DNA from: Nonomuraea endophytica | GTDB taxonomy: Bacteria; Actinomycetota; Actinomycetes; Streptosporangiales; Streptosporangiaceae | NCBI RefSeq assembly: GCF_014203235.1 | Contig: NZ_JACHIN010000009.1 | Span: 372,855 to 436,854, forward strand | DNA length: 64,000 bases | Direction: 5' to 3' | Shown here: in pieces, positions 17,601 to 24,190 of the stretch | Position numbering within the stretch: the stretch's first letter is position 1 | Layout: every line of letters starts with the position of its first letter | Translations under genes and position numbers: made by a program | The notes under the pieces: generated by a model | The model's database searches: none | Told to the model about the DNA's origin: nothing | Seen by the model: the letters and a program-made list of their open reading frames with translations, nothing else

Positions 17601-17883
17601 GCTGGTCAGGGGCCGCATGGACGCCGTCTTCCAGCTGCCCGACGGCACGTACGAGGTGGTCGACTGGAAGACCGGCGAACGCCCGTCCGGCAAGGCGGCC
17701 GCCGCCGCCTCCGTGCAGCTCGCCGCCTACCGCCTGGCCTGGTCACACCTGGCCAAGGTGCCGCTTGACCAGGTGGGCGCCGCCTTCCACTACGTCCGCC
17801 CCAACGAGACCGTTCGCCCGGTGAACCTCCTCGACGCGGACGGCCTCGTCGCCCTCATCGAAGCCGTCCCCCACACCACCTGA
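14620..17883 (+). CDS. adnB: AdnB-like ATP-dependent helicase/nuclease subunit
   Basis: Second subunit of the AdnAB helicase-nuclease, about 1087 residues against about 1100 in mycobacteria (memory). Walker A is AGAGSGKSET; motif II is VVLLDEYQDTSHAQ; later motifs are GDPCQSIYGWRGAS, VHASKGLEWPVVVVPG and EERRLAYVAVTRA. The C-terminus has the RecB nuclease elements: GTSFHRWLETRW, RGRMDAVFQL and YEVVDWKTGE, then QLAAYRLAW. I chose TTG at 14620, which follows GGGGGA by five bases and overlaps the adnA stop; the next codon in frame is CTG. The tight overlap predicts stoichiometric synthesis with AdnA. Both motors and both nuclease sites look intact. Confidence 0.9.
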   Translation: MLSPGELADKLGVLPPTPEQEHVIQAPLEPMVVMAGAGSGKSETMAGRVVWLVANGLVRPGNVLGLTFTRKAAAELANRVRERLNGLVEAGLVEQSLLDDEPAVSTYHAYAARLVTDHALREALEPTMRLVTPAVSWQLASRVVAMYDGPMDKIELGPPSVTAAVLELAGELSEHLRAGGDVRGVGEWLDEQYGMLPAKTIAAQRKPIAVQRAREQLLPLVAAYERLKRGREVIDYGDQMSLAARIAAKHAEVGQIERDRFSVVLLDEYQDTSHAQLVLLRSLFGGGHPVTAVGDPCQSIYGWRGASAGNLRRFSQDFRTASGDRAPVRQLSVSFRNGDRVLDVAARVQIPLRMEAREVPVLVPGANRKDRGRVTCAFHETAEDEAEWIAEGVKKMLGQEVAPDGLPWGEKERKKTLELQPQDVAILARKRSQFPALRRALEARDIPVEVVGLGGLLTVPEVNDIVATLRALYDPTAGDALARLMAGPRWRIGPADLRQLGEYARELTREAREGTRPEKDPLDQVVVDLAEERGSLIDALDELPDREEWLESFSPLARTRLVALAHELRQLRAHTAQPLPDLITEVERKLGLDIEVAARGGTVSAFAARADLDAFLDAASRFAGDAEDPTLGAFLAYLEAAESEEFGLEAGRVGESNSVKLMTVHASKGLEWPVVVVPGLSQLISSKGTIATGSMFPATPVTNSRWTDNPRKLPYPLRGDVADLPRLGGLSKEELTAFDERCRARDLMEERRLAYVAVTRAHYHLIASGYRWGSATKPLEPSDFLLEIRDTSDRVAFWAPDLAEGATNPLLDEPAEATWPVVPEGDRYEAVLDGARLVEDALSGQLEAAPEEALKTFEQERVRAWERDTDLLLRERELYRRGGGRTVELPSKLTVSSLVTLAADAKELARRIRRPVPVKPAPLARRGTSFHRWLETRWDQQRLIDDFELPGLDIVEEEADVRLAELQERFEESEWATRKPLDLEVPFETMIADRLVRGRMDAVFQLPDGTYEVVDWKTGERPSGKAAAAASVQLAAYRLAWSHLAKVPLDQVGAAFHYVRPNETVRPVNLLDADGLVALIEAVPHTT

Positions 17884-17897
17884 CGCACCTTCCAGTC

Positions 17898-17915
17898 GTA
17901 ATACATCCGTAGTAC
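17898..17915. promoter_or_regulatory. Putative toxin-antitoxin operator, GTANTAC pair
   Basis: GTAATAC (17898-17904) and GTAGTAC (17909-17915), each a 7-base palindrome, with centres 11 bases apart, one helical turn. They lie just upstream of the BrnT-like reading frame. Such pairs are a typical binding geometry for ribbon-helix-helix antitoxins. Confidence 0.5.
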
Positions 17916-17925
17916 GCTGCAATGT

Positions 17926-18204
17926 GTGGGATACCGGGCCATCTACTGGACTGAGCGCTCAGAGGAGCACATCGCACGGCATGATGTCACGCCGACATAA
18001 GTAGAAGAGGCGCTCTTAACACGTCCCCGGTTCGAGACGGGAGGCCGTGACGAGTGCACCCTGATCTACGGAACCACAGATTCGGGACGCTGCTTGCTGA
18101 TCGTGGTGGTGGACAGCACCGCCGAACCAGACGCCTGGTATGTAGCCACAGCTCGCGACATGACCGCGAGCGAAAAGCGACTCTTCCAGCAGAAGGCGAG
18201 GTGA
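17926..18204 (+). pseudogene. BrnT-like toxin gene interrupted by an in-frame TAA
   Basis: Read from GTG 17926, one frame gives VGYRAIYWTERSEEHIARHD, then VTPT, a TAA stop at 17998-18000, and then without any shift VEEALLTRPRFETGGRDEC, LIYGTTDSGRCLLIVVV and WYVATARDMTASEKRLF to TGA at 18202. The whole reads as a BrnT/DUF4258-type ribonuclease toxin (EHIARH near the N-terminus, TARDMT near the C-terminus) broken by a single base change. No suitable start codon follows the stop, so the toxin should be dead unless TAA is read through. It lies directly upstream of an intact antitoxin-like gene. A sequencing error cannot be excluded. Confidence 0.72.
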
Positions 18205-18209
18205 CGACA

Positions 18210-18512
18210 ATGACACGAGACGAGATCGACGATCTGGCTGCCGACTACGACGAACATGACACTACCGAGGACCTGGAGCGGGCTGTGCCGCGTGATCCGG
18301 TCTCCCCTGACGAAGTGATGATCGTGACGTCGCTTCGGCTGCCCAAATCCCTCATGGACCAGGTTCGTGAGCGGGCGCAGGAACGTGGGGTCAAGCCCAC
18401 GGCGCTCATCCGCGAATGGGTGGAGGCTGCTCTGGCGGGGCCTGACGCGGTGGTGCCGATCAGCGTCATCATGGCCGCGGTCAACGAATATCAGCACAAG
18501 CGAGCCTCGTAG
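18210..18512 (+). CDS. Ribbon-helix-helix (CopG/BrnA-type) antitoxin
   Basis: A 100-residue protein. The N-terminal 35 residues are acidic (DEIDDLAADYDEHD). Residues about 40-75 form a ribbon-helix-helix DNA-binding motif: VTSLRLPKSLMDQVRERAQE, then RGVKPTALIREWVEAAL. The ATG lies six bases after GAGGTG, immediately behind the broken BrnT-like frame, in the usual toxin-first order of brnTA. It probably bound the toxin and repressed the operon. With the toxin frame stopped it may persist as a solitary regulator. Confidence 0.8.
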   Translation: MTRDEIDDLAADYDEHDTTEDLERAVPRDPVSPDEVMIVTSLRLPKSLMDQVRERAQERGVKPTALIREWVEAALAGPDAVVPISVIMAAVNEYQHKRAS

Positions 18513-18523
18513 CGCTGAGCGTT

Positions 18524-19621
18524 TCACCGGGACAGGTAGTGGAACGTGGGTTTGGGGTGCATCAGGAAGTCGTGGTGGGAGATGTTCCAGGCGTAGGCGC
18601 CGGACATGGCGAAGACCACGGTGTCGCCCACGCGGATCGAGGTGGTGACGGCTCGGGCGAAGACGTCCTTGGGGGTGCAGAGCTGGCCCACGACCGTCAC
18701 CGGCTCGTCGGTCACGCCCGGACCGGCGCCGGTGGGGAGCACGGTGAAGGGCTGGTCGTGGCCCTTGGTGACGGGGGTCCTCAGGTGGTGGGTGCCGCCC
18801 AGCACGATCGCGTACGCCTCGCCGCGCACCCGCTTCACGTCCACGACCTTGGTCACGTAGTAGCCGCAGTAGGCGGTCAGCGATCTGCCCGGCTCCACGC
18901 GGATCGTCTGGCCGGGGGTGCGCAGGCGGGCCAGGCCGGTGCCGTAGGCGGGCCAGTCGAAGCGGGCGGCGGGGTCCTGATAGTCGACGGCCATGCCGCC
19001 GCCCAGGTTCACCTCGCCGGGGTCGGTGGACAGCAGGGTTTCCGCCAGTTTCAGGAGCTGGTCGGCGTTCAGGCCGCTGGCCAGGTGGTAGTGGCGGCCG
19101 CGTAGCCGTACCCGGTCGTCGAACAGGGGCAGGCAGGCGCGCACGCCGTCGTCGTCCATGCCGAACGGGCCGCTCATCGTGAGCGCGGCGCCCTCGACGG
19201 GCAGGTCGGGGCTCACCCGCAGGAGGACGTCGGCGTCGCGGCCCGTGGCGAGCAGGCGGCGCAGTTCGTTGGGCGACTCGACGTGCAGGCGGTGGGCGGG
19301 CAGGAGCAGTTCGGCGTCGGTCTTGCCGGGGCCGCCGAGCGCCAGCGGCTTGTCCGGGGACAGGGCGCTGACGTGGGCGTGCTCGCCGCCCGATGAGACC
19401 TCGAAGCCGTTTACGTGGGGTTCGAGCACGCGCAGCAGTTCGGGGTCGGGGTTGGCCTTGACCGCGTAGTAGAGCTCGATGCCGGGCAGTGCCCGGCGGA
19501 CGGCCGTGGCGTGCGCGTCCAGGGCGGGCAGGTCGTAGACATAGGCGGGCGCGTCGCCGGCCGAGGCTCGGGCGATGCGGTCGGCGGTGTCCTGGTCGGT
19601 GGAGATCCGGGCGGTGGTCAT
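18524..19621 (-). CDS. PLP-dependent amino-acid decarboxylase of a siderophore operon
   Basis: A 365-residue fold-type III PLP decarboxylase (diaminopimelate/ornithine decarboxylase superfamily). The lysine that would bind PLP is in ELYYAVKANPDPELL at about residue 50. Others are the glycine-rich phosphate loop VNLGGGMAVDY, RVEPGRSLTAYCG, and VVGQLCTPKDVFA carrying the active-site Cys-x-x-x-Asp. It is last in a four-gene operon with two NIS synthetases and an ATP-grasp ligase, and overlaps the synthetase upstream by 4 bases. In similar clusters such enzymes make or trim the diamine building block (compare SbnH of staphyloferrin B). The substrate here is not known, and lysine biosynthesis is unlikely given the context. 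Confidence 0.85.
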   Translation of the reverse strand: MTTARISTDQDTADRIARASAGDAPAYVYDLPALDAHATAVRRALPGIELYYAVKANPDPELLRVLEPHVNGFEVSSGGEHAHVSALSPDKPLALGGPGKTDAELLLPAHRLHVESPNELRRLLATGRDADVLLRVSPDLPVEGAALTMSGPFGMDDDGVRACLPLFDDRVRLRGRHYHLASGLNADQLLKLAETLLSTDPGEVNLGGGMAVDYQDPAARFDWPAYGTGLARLRTPGQTIRVEPGRSLTAYCGYYVTKVVDVKRVRGEAYAIVLGGTHHLRTPVTKGHDQPFTVLPTGAGPGVTDEPVTVVGQLCTPKDVFARAVTTSIRVGDTVVFAMSGAYAWNISHHDFLMHPKPTFHYLSR

Positions 19622-21165
19622 GCGAGCGGGTTCGCGATCGGGACGTATCCGGCGGCGCGGTCGGCGGCCCTGGCCCAGCGGACCGACAGGTTGGCCTTGG
19701 CGGGAAGGGGCGCTCCGGCCAGCAGGTCCGACAGGGGCACGGGGTTGCCCAGGTCGGCGGCCACGTCGGCGATCACTTCGGCGGCGGCCTTCCACAGGCG
19801 GTTCAGCGTCGCGTCGTCGGGCGCCACGCTGGCGGCGATCTCGGTGAGGTGGTTGACCAGCAGGCAGTAGGCGACCCTGGCCCAGCCGCGCTCGGCGTCG
19901 TAGGAGAGCGCCTCCGCCACCCGGGCGGGCACCCCGGTCAGGTCGTGGCGGCCGGTGACCAGCTTGGTGCCCTCCAGGTCGCGGAAGACCACCTCGGCGG
20001 GCAGCCCGTCGGGGCCGAGGCCGACCAGCACGTTCTGCAGGTGGGGCTCCAGGACCACGCCGTGCCGGAAGTAGAGCTCCAGCACGGGCGGGATCAGCGC
20101 CGCGACGTAGGCCCGCCACCACGCGGCCGGATCCGGCGTGCGGACGCCCTCGCTGGCCAGCGCCCCGGCCAGCACCGGTGTGACGCCGGGGGAGGTGACC
20201 GACCACGGGCTGGAACGCACGATCACGCCGAGCCCCTCCAGCAGCCGCGTGCCGAGGCCCGCGGAGCGGTAGCCGGGCTCGGGCAGCCACCGCGTCGCAG
20301 GGTATTTGCCGGAAATTTCATCGAATATCGTGCCCAAACGGCGGTTCAGCTCCACCGCCCCCGCCAGCTCATACCAGGCGTTCTTCCGCACACAATTCGT
20401 GATCCGGACATCCAGCGAGAACTTCAGGCAGACCCCAAGATCGGGAGCGTAGACCGTCCGCACCGACGACGTGGGCACCACCACCGGCCCCGGACCCAGG
20501 TCCACCAGCCGGTCGTCGAAGACCGGGCCGAGCAGGTCGAGCTGCCACGGGTGCGCGGGCAGCAACGCGTACCCGGGCGGCGTCTCGCCCAGGCGGTCCA
20601 GCACGCCGGTCACCCCCTCCTGCGCCACCACGTCGGAACGCACCCCCAGCAGCCGCACCGGGAAGCGCGCGTGCGCCTCGGGCGCGTAGGCCAGCCAGTC
20701 GCGCCCGCCGCGCGCCTTCGGGCTCGGATGGAACGGATGCCCGTAGACCAGCGCCTGCTCCGATGCCAGCCACGGGTCGGCGGGCGCGACCGCCGCGGCC
20801 CGTGCCCGCAGGATCGCCTCCAGCGCCTCGCGGCTGGCCGCCACCTGCCCGGCGAACTCGGCGTTCACCTCACCGAGGCTCAGGTCGGACACGGCCCGCC
20901 GTACCAGCTCATCGGTGGTCAGAGGCACCCAGACGCCCTTCTCCAGCCGCTCGGGCGGGCCGGTGAAGCGCAGCGCGGCGCCGCCGCGCGTGCGTGCCCG
21001 CAGCAACGTCCCGCCCACCCGCAGCAGCAGGTACGGCGGCGCCGGCCACACCAGGCCGCGCGGCCCCGCCACTTCCCGCACACAGCAGCGCAGCAGCGCG
21101 GCCAGGGTCGCCTCCTCGGCCAGGGGAGGCGACGCGGCGGGGGAGTCGAGGACCAGGCTTTCCAC
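19618..21165 (-). CDS. IucA/IucC-family NRPS-independent siderophore synthetase (second in operon)
   Basis: A 515-residue adenylating ligase that couples a carboxylate such as citrate to an amine or alcohol. Family marks: GHPFHPSPKARGG, LLPAHPWQLD, VVPTSSVRTVYAP, KFSLDVRITNCVRKNAW, a C-terminal FhuF-like part with HGVVLEPHLQNVLVG, and VFRDLEGTKL. GTG start just after GAGGAGAGCGTGAC; it begins 2 bases after the stop of the upstream synthetase. Two synthetases in one operon imply two successive condensations on the same core. Confidence 0.92.
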   Translation of the reverse strand: MESLVLDSPAASPPLAEEATLAALLRCCVREVAGPRGLVWPAPPYLLLRVGGTLLRARTRGGAALRFTGPPERLEKGVWVPLTTDELVRRAVSDLSLGEVNAEFAGQVAASREALEAILRARAAAVAPADPWLASEQALVYGHPFHPSPKARGGRDWLAYAPEAHARFPVRLLGVRSDVVAQEGVTGVLDRLGETPPGYALLPAHPWQLDLLGPVFDDRLVDLGPGPVVVPTSSVRTVYAPDLGVCLKFSLDVRITNCVRKNAWYELAGAVELNRRLGTIFDEISGKYPATRWLPEPGYRSAGLGTRLLEGLGVIVRSSPWSVTSPGVTPVLAGALASEGVRTPDPAAWWRAYVAALIPPVLELYFRHGVVLEPHLQNVLVGLGPDGLPAEVVFRDLEGTKLVTGRHDLTGVPARVAEALSYDAERGWARVAYCLLVNHLTEIAASVAPDDATLNRLWKAAAEVIADVAADLGNPVPLSDLLAGAPLPAKANLSVRWARAADRAAGYVPIANPLA

Positions 21166-21166
21166 G

Positions 21167-22594
21167 TCACGCTCTCCTCAGGTAGTTGGGCCCGCTGGCG
21201 CCGTAGTACTTGTTGACGTCGCGGGCGCCGGTGCGCTCCTTGGCCACCAGGGTGCCCGCGGTGATCATCGATTTCCCGGTGAGCCGGGCCGCGTCGAGCG
21301 TCCTGGCGCGCAGCAGCCGGGCCATGGGGTCGTCGCCGTGCTCGTCGAGCGCCTCGGCGAGGGTCTCGCGCAGCAGCCGGGCGGCCCGCTCGTGGGGCAG
21401 CGCCCCGAACGCGACCGCGGCGGCGGCCAGGTGCAGCGTGATCGTCACGAACACGTCGGCCAGCGCGTGCGGGTCGTCGGTCAGCATGCGCTCGTCGGTG
21501 AACGCGGGCGGCTCGACACCGGCCGCGCGCAGCCTCGCCGGCGAGGCCAGCAGCCCGTCGTTGTCCTTGACCAGCAGTTTCATGCCGTCGTCGGCGAACA
21601 CGAGGGCGAGGTTCTGCTGGTGTGCCTCCAGCGCCACGCCGTAGCGGACGAACAGCCGCACGTTCCAGCGCAGCAGGAGGCGCAGGTACCCGGGGATCAC
21701 GTCGTCGAGCCGGTCGAGCACGGTCGGGGCGTTGAGCGCGGCGACCGGCACGATCCTGCCCTCCGGCAGCCTGCGGATCATCCACGCCAGGTACTCGTGT
21801 CCGGCGTGCGCGTAGGTCTGCTCGTCGGCCACCAGCACATCGGGGTCGGCCAGCTCGCGGACCAGCAGTTCGGCCAGGGCGCCGTCACGCAGCGTCCCCG
21901 GTTTGATCGAGCGGCGGTTGCGCACGCCCAGCGTGCTGACCGGGATCGGCAGCTTCAGGTGGGTACGCGCGTCCAGCTCCACGGTCCGCATCGACAACGT
22001 GGGCCGGACGATCGTCGGCCGCCCCTCGACCTCGCGCACCCCCTCGACCTTCAGCGCCTCGTCGATCGTCAGCGGGTGCACGGGGAACGGCTCGTCGTGG
22101 CCGGGCACCGCGACCCAGCGCAGCGCGAACGCGGGCCCGAACTCCGGCGCGTACGCCAGCAGGTCGGCGGCGCTCATCCCCACCCGGGCCCGCGAGGTCG
22201 GATACACCGGATGCTCCACGAACGCCGCCAGCGTCTCGTAGGACGGCTCGCCGGCCAGCACCCGATCGGCGTGCAGCGCGTGCAGCTCACCGGCGGTCAG
22301 CGCCGCCGCGCACTCGTCGGCGAAGGCGGCCACGCCCTGCGCGTCGGCCGGATCGGCGACCTCGGCCAGCGTGGCGAGCACCTGCTCCAGCCGCAGGCGT
22401 TCCTCGGGGGCCACCACGAAGTCCTGGTAGAGCGAGCCCGGCACCAGCCGGACGATCATGCCGTCGGCCAGCGTCAGCCGTACGCCCTCCCGGGTCCTGC
22501 TCACCCGTCGCGACAGGCCGCCGTAGTCCTCGCGCAGCAGGGCGTCGAGCACCCGCGCGGCCAGCCTGGCCTGAGTGGAGTCGACGAGAGTCAC
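21167..22594 (-). CDS. IucA/IucC-family NRPS-independent siderophore synthetase (first in operon)
   Basis: A 475-residue NIS synthetase, a little shorter than its partner. Readable marks: EHPVYPTSRARVGM, the degenerate counterpart of GHPxHPxxKxR, then FPVHPLTIDE, RPTLSMRTVEL, HLKLPIPVSTLGVRNRRSI, YGVALEAHQQNLALVF and LLVKDNDGLL. The family histidine-rich site is thus altered (HPVYPTSR), which may mean a different acyl substrate. I chose GTG 22594, which overlaps the TGA of the ATP-grasp gene (GTGA); longer readings run through that gene in another frame. Confidence 0.9.
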   Translation of the reverse strand: MTLVDSTQARLAARVLDALLREDYGGLSRRVSRTREGVRLTLADGMIVRLVPGSLYQDFVVAPEERLRLEQVLATLAEVADPADAQGVAAFADECAAALTAGELHALHADRVLAGEPSYETLAAFVEHPVYPTSRARVGMSAADLLAYAPEFGPAFALRWVAVPGHDEPFPVHPLTIDEALKVEGVREVEGRPTIVRPTLSMRTVELDARTHLKLPIPVSTLGVRNRRSIKPGTLRDGALAELLVRELADPDVLVADEQTYAHAGHEYLAWMIRRLPEGRIVPVAALNAPTVLDRLDDVIPGYLRLLLRWNVRLFVRYGVALEAHQQNLALVFADDGMKLLVKDNDGLLASPARLRAAGVEPPAFTDERMLTDDPHALADVFVTITLHLAAAAVAFGALPHERAARLLRETLAEALDEHGDDPMARLLRARTLDAARLTGKSMITAGTLVAKERTGARDVNKYYGASGPNYLRRA

Positions 22595-23730
22595 GCCGAG
22601 ATCACCCACGGCCGCTCCGCTCGGTAGGCGTCCACCGCCGCCTCCACCCGGTGCCGGTCGGGGCCGACGGCGCGGATGACGCCCAGGTAGTCGCGGTTGG
22701 TGTGGGTTCTGGTGATGTGTTCTCCGGAGGCGCGCAGGGGGCGGTGCCAGAGGCGGACGCCGTCCTGGGAGCGTTCCTCCGCGCCGGGGGCTTCGGTGAT
22801 CGTTCCTGATCGGTCGGCGACCAGGCTGACGGCGGTGCCGTACCCGGGAGACGGGGGTGTTTCCGGAAGCCGCTCGCCCAGGTGCGCCCGCAGGATCCAC
22901 TCGAACAGCGGCACGCCCAGGATGTCGGCGAGCAGGAAGTCGCAGTGGTCGCCGATCACCCGGTAGTTGACCTCGACGATGCGCGGTCCGGCCGGCGTGA
23001 GCACGTACTCGGTGTGGCAGGCCCCGAAACCGGCACCCAGCGCCCCGAGCGCGGCCAGAACGTGCTCGTGCGGCCCGTCCGGCGCCCAGTCCAGCCGCTC
23101 CTCCACGAAGTGCGGCAGCGGCCCCAGCTTCGTCGCGTAGCCGCCCAGCACCCGGGTGCCCGCCGCGTCGCCGAGCGTCTCCAGCGTGCGCAGCGGCCCT
23201 TCCAGGTACTCCTCCACGACCACGTACGCGCCCGGCCGCGCGCGCCGCACCGCCGCGACCGCCGTCTCCAGGTCCTTCTCCACCAGCATCACGTCCTCGC
23301 TGGCCACGCCCTCGCGGGGTTTCACCACCAAGGGGTACGGCAGGCCGCCGGGAACGGCGTCGTCCGGACCCAACTGGATCGAGAAGACCTCCTCCACTCC
23401 GGCCTCGGCCAGCTTCCGGCGCATCAGGTACTTGTTCTTGGCCGACAGGCACGCCCGCCAGTCCTTGCCGGGCAGCCCGAAGTAGGCGGCGGCCAGCGCG
23501 GTCTCGGTCTGCAGGTGGTCGGAGTTGCTGAACAGGGCGTCCGGCCGCCCGAGGCGCGAGACGGCGTCGATGAGGGCGCGCGGGTCGCGCACGTCGCAGG
23601 CGACCGCGTGCGGGTGCCGCTCGGGCCGGTCGGTCAGGATGGTGACCTCGCAGCCGAGCGCGCGAGCCGCCGGCAGGAATCCGTCGGTCACCGAGTCCGT
23701 CGGCTTGAGCGCCGTCATGAAGAGCCGCAA
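22591..23730 (-). CDS. ATP-grasp ligase heading the siderophore operon
   Basis: A 379-residue ATP-grasp enzyme: N-terminal Rossmann-like domain (RLFMTALKPTDSVTDGFLPA), then LVVKPREGVASEDVMLV and VVVEEYLEGPLRTLETLG for nucleotide binding. GPRIVEVNYRVIGDH follows, with the Mg-binding Glu and Asn. Such enzymes form amide bonds through acyl-phosphates, which suggests that part of the siderophore is joined this way rather than by the NIS synthetases. The likely start is TTG at 23730, which keeps the first beta strand; an ATG four codons later would truncate it. An iron box lies 18-36 bases upstream, so this is the promoter-proximal gene of an iron-repressed operon. Confidence 0.85.
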   Translation of the reverse strand: MRLFMTALKPTDSVTDGFLPAARALGCEVTILTDRPERHPHAVACDVRDPRALIDAVSRLGRPDALFSNSDHLQTETALAAAYFGLPGKDWRACLSAKNKYLMRRKLAEAGVEEVFSIQLGPDDAVPGGLPYPLVVKPREGVASEDVMLVEKDLETAVAAVRRARPGAYVVVEEYLEGPLRTLETLGDAAGTRVLGGYATKLGPLPHFVEERLDWAPDGPHEHVLAALGALGAGFGACHTEYVLTPAGPRIVEVNYRVIGDHCDFLLADILGVPLFEWILRAHLGERLPETPPSPGYGTAVSLVADRSGTITEAPGAEERSQDGVRLWHRPLRASGEHITRTHTNRDYLGVIRAVGPDRHRVEAAVDAYRAERPWVISA

Positions 23731-23747
23731 AGCAGGGCACCCCCGGA

Positions 23748-23766
23748 TCAGGTAAGGCTAACCTAA
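23748..23766 (-). promoter_or_regulatory. DtxR/IdeR-type iron box
   Basis: On the minus strand the 19-mer TTAGGTTAGCCTTACCTGA matches the actinobacterial iron-box palindrome TTAGGTTAGGCTAACCTAA at 16 of 19 positions. It sits directly upstream of the siderophore operon and predicts repression by Fe(II)-DtxR/IdeR/DmdR when iron is plentiful. Confidence 0.85.
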
Positions 23767-23827
23767 CTCGGCGATGATAGTCCCGAGACGATCACCTCGT
23801 TGCCCCGACAGGCTAATCGGCGGCCAA

Positions 23828-23849
23828 ATGAGAGTCTTCTCATTCTCAT
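23828..23849. promoter_or_regulatory. Inverted repeat with TCTCAT iterons upstream of the poly-Asp/two-component locus
   Basis: ATGAGAGTCTTCTCAT (23828-23843) is a perfect 6-4-6 palindrome, and a further TCTCAT follows at 23844-23849, giving tandem half-sites. It lies 39-60 bases upstream of the poly-aspartate protein gene, where an OmpR-family regulator, here the one two genes downstream, would plausibly bind. Inference only. Confidence 0.4.
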
Positions 23850-23887
23850 CTCACCGACATCTCCTCCGCAGAGCCTACGGTCCTGTC

Positions 23888-24181
23888 ATGACCCGTAGGA
23901 CCACGCTCGTGGGCGCCACGGTCGGCGCGGTGCTCGCCGCGCTGGCCATGACCGTGGTGGTCAAAGCGGGGGCGGTCGAACCGGACCTCGGCGGCGAGAT
24001 CATCGTCACCCCGACGGCCACCCCGCCGCCCAGCCCGACACCGACACCGACGACGAGCCCGACGCGCGAACGCGCGACGCCCACGCCGACCAGGAAGAAG
24101 ACGAAGGCCGACCCGGTGCCACCCCCGTCGCCGACCAGGGTCCGCAGCGGGGATGATGATGAGGACGATGACGACGACTGA
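23888..24181 (+). CDS. Small exported Pro/Thr-rich protein with a poly-aspartate tail
   Basis: A 97-residue protein: MTRRTT start, a hydrophobic signal/anchor (LVGATVGAVLAALAMTVVV), a low-complexity TPTATPPPSPTPTPTT stretch, then a basic patch (RKKTKADP) and an acidic end (DDDEDDDDD). No cysteine lipobox is visible, so it is either secreted or anchored by the N-terminal helix. ATG 23888 is chosen because the signal sequence begins there. It precedes a histidine kinase by 9 bases and may be its sensory partner or target. The acidic tail is suited to binding cations. Function unknown. Confidence 0.7.
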   Translation: MTRRTTLVGATVGAVLAALAMTVVVKAGAVEPDLGGEIIVTPTATPPPSPTPTPTTSPTRERATPTPTRKKTKADPVPPPSPTRVRSGDDDEDDDDD

Positions 24182-24190
24182 GCAGGCAAG

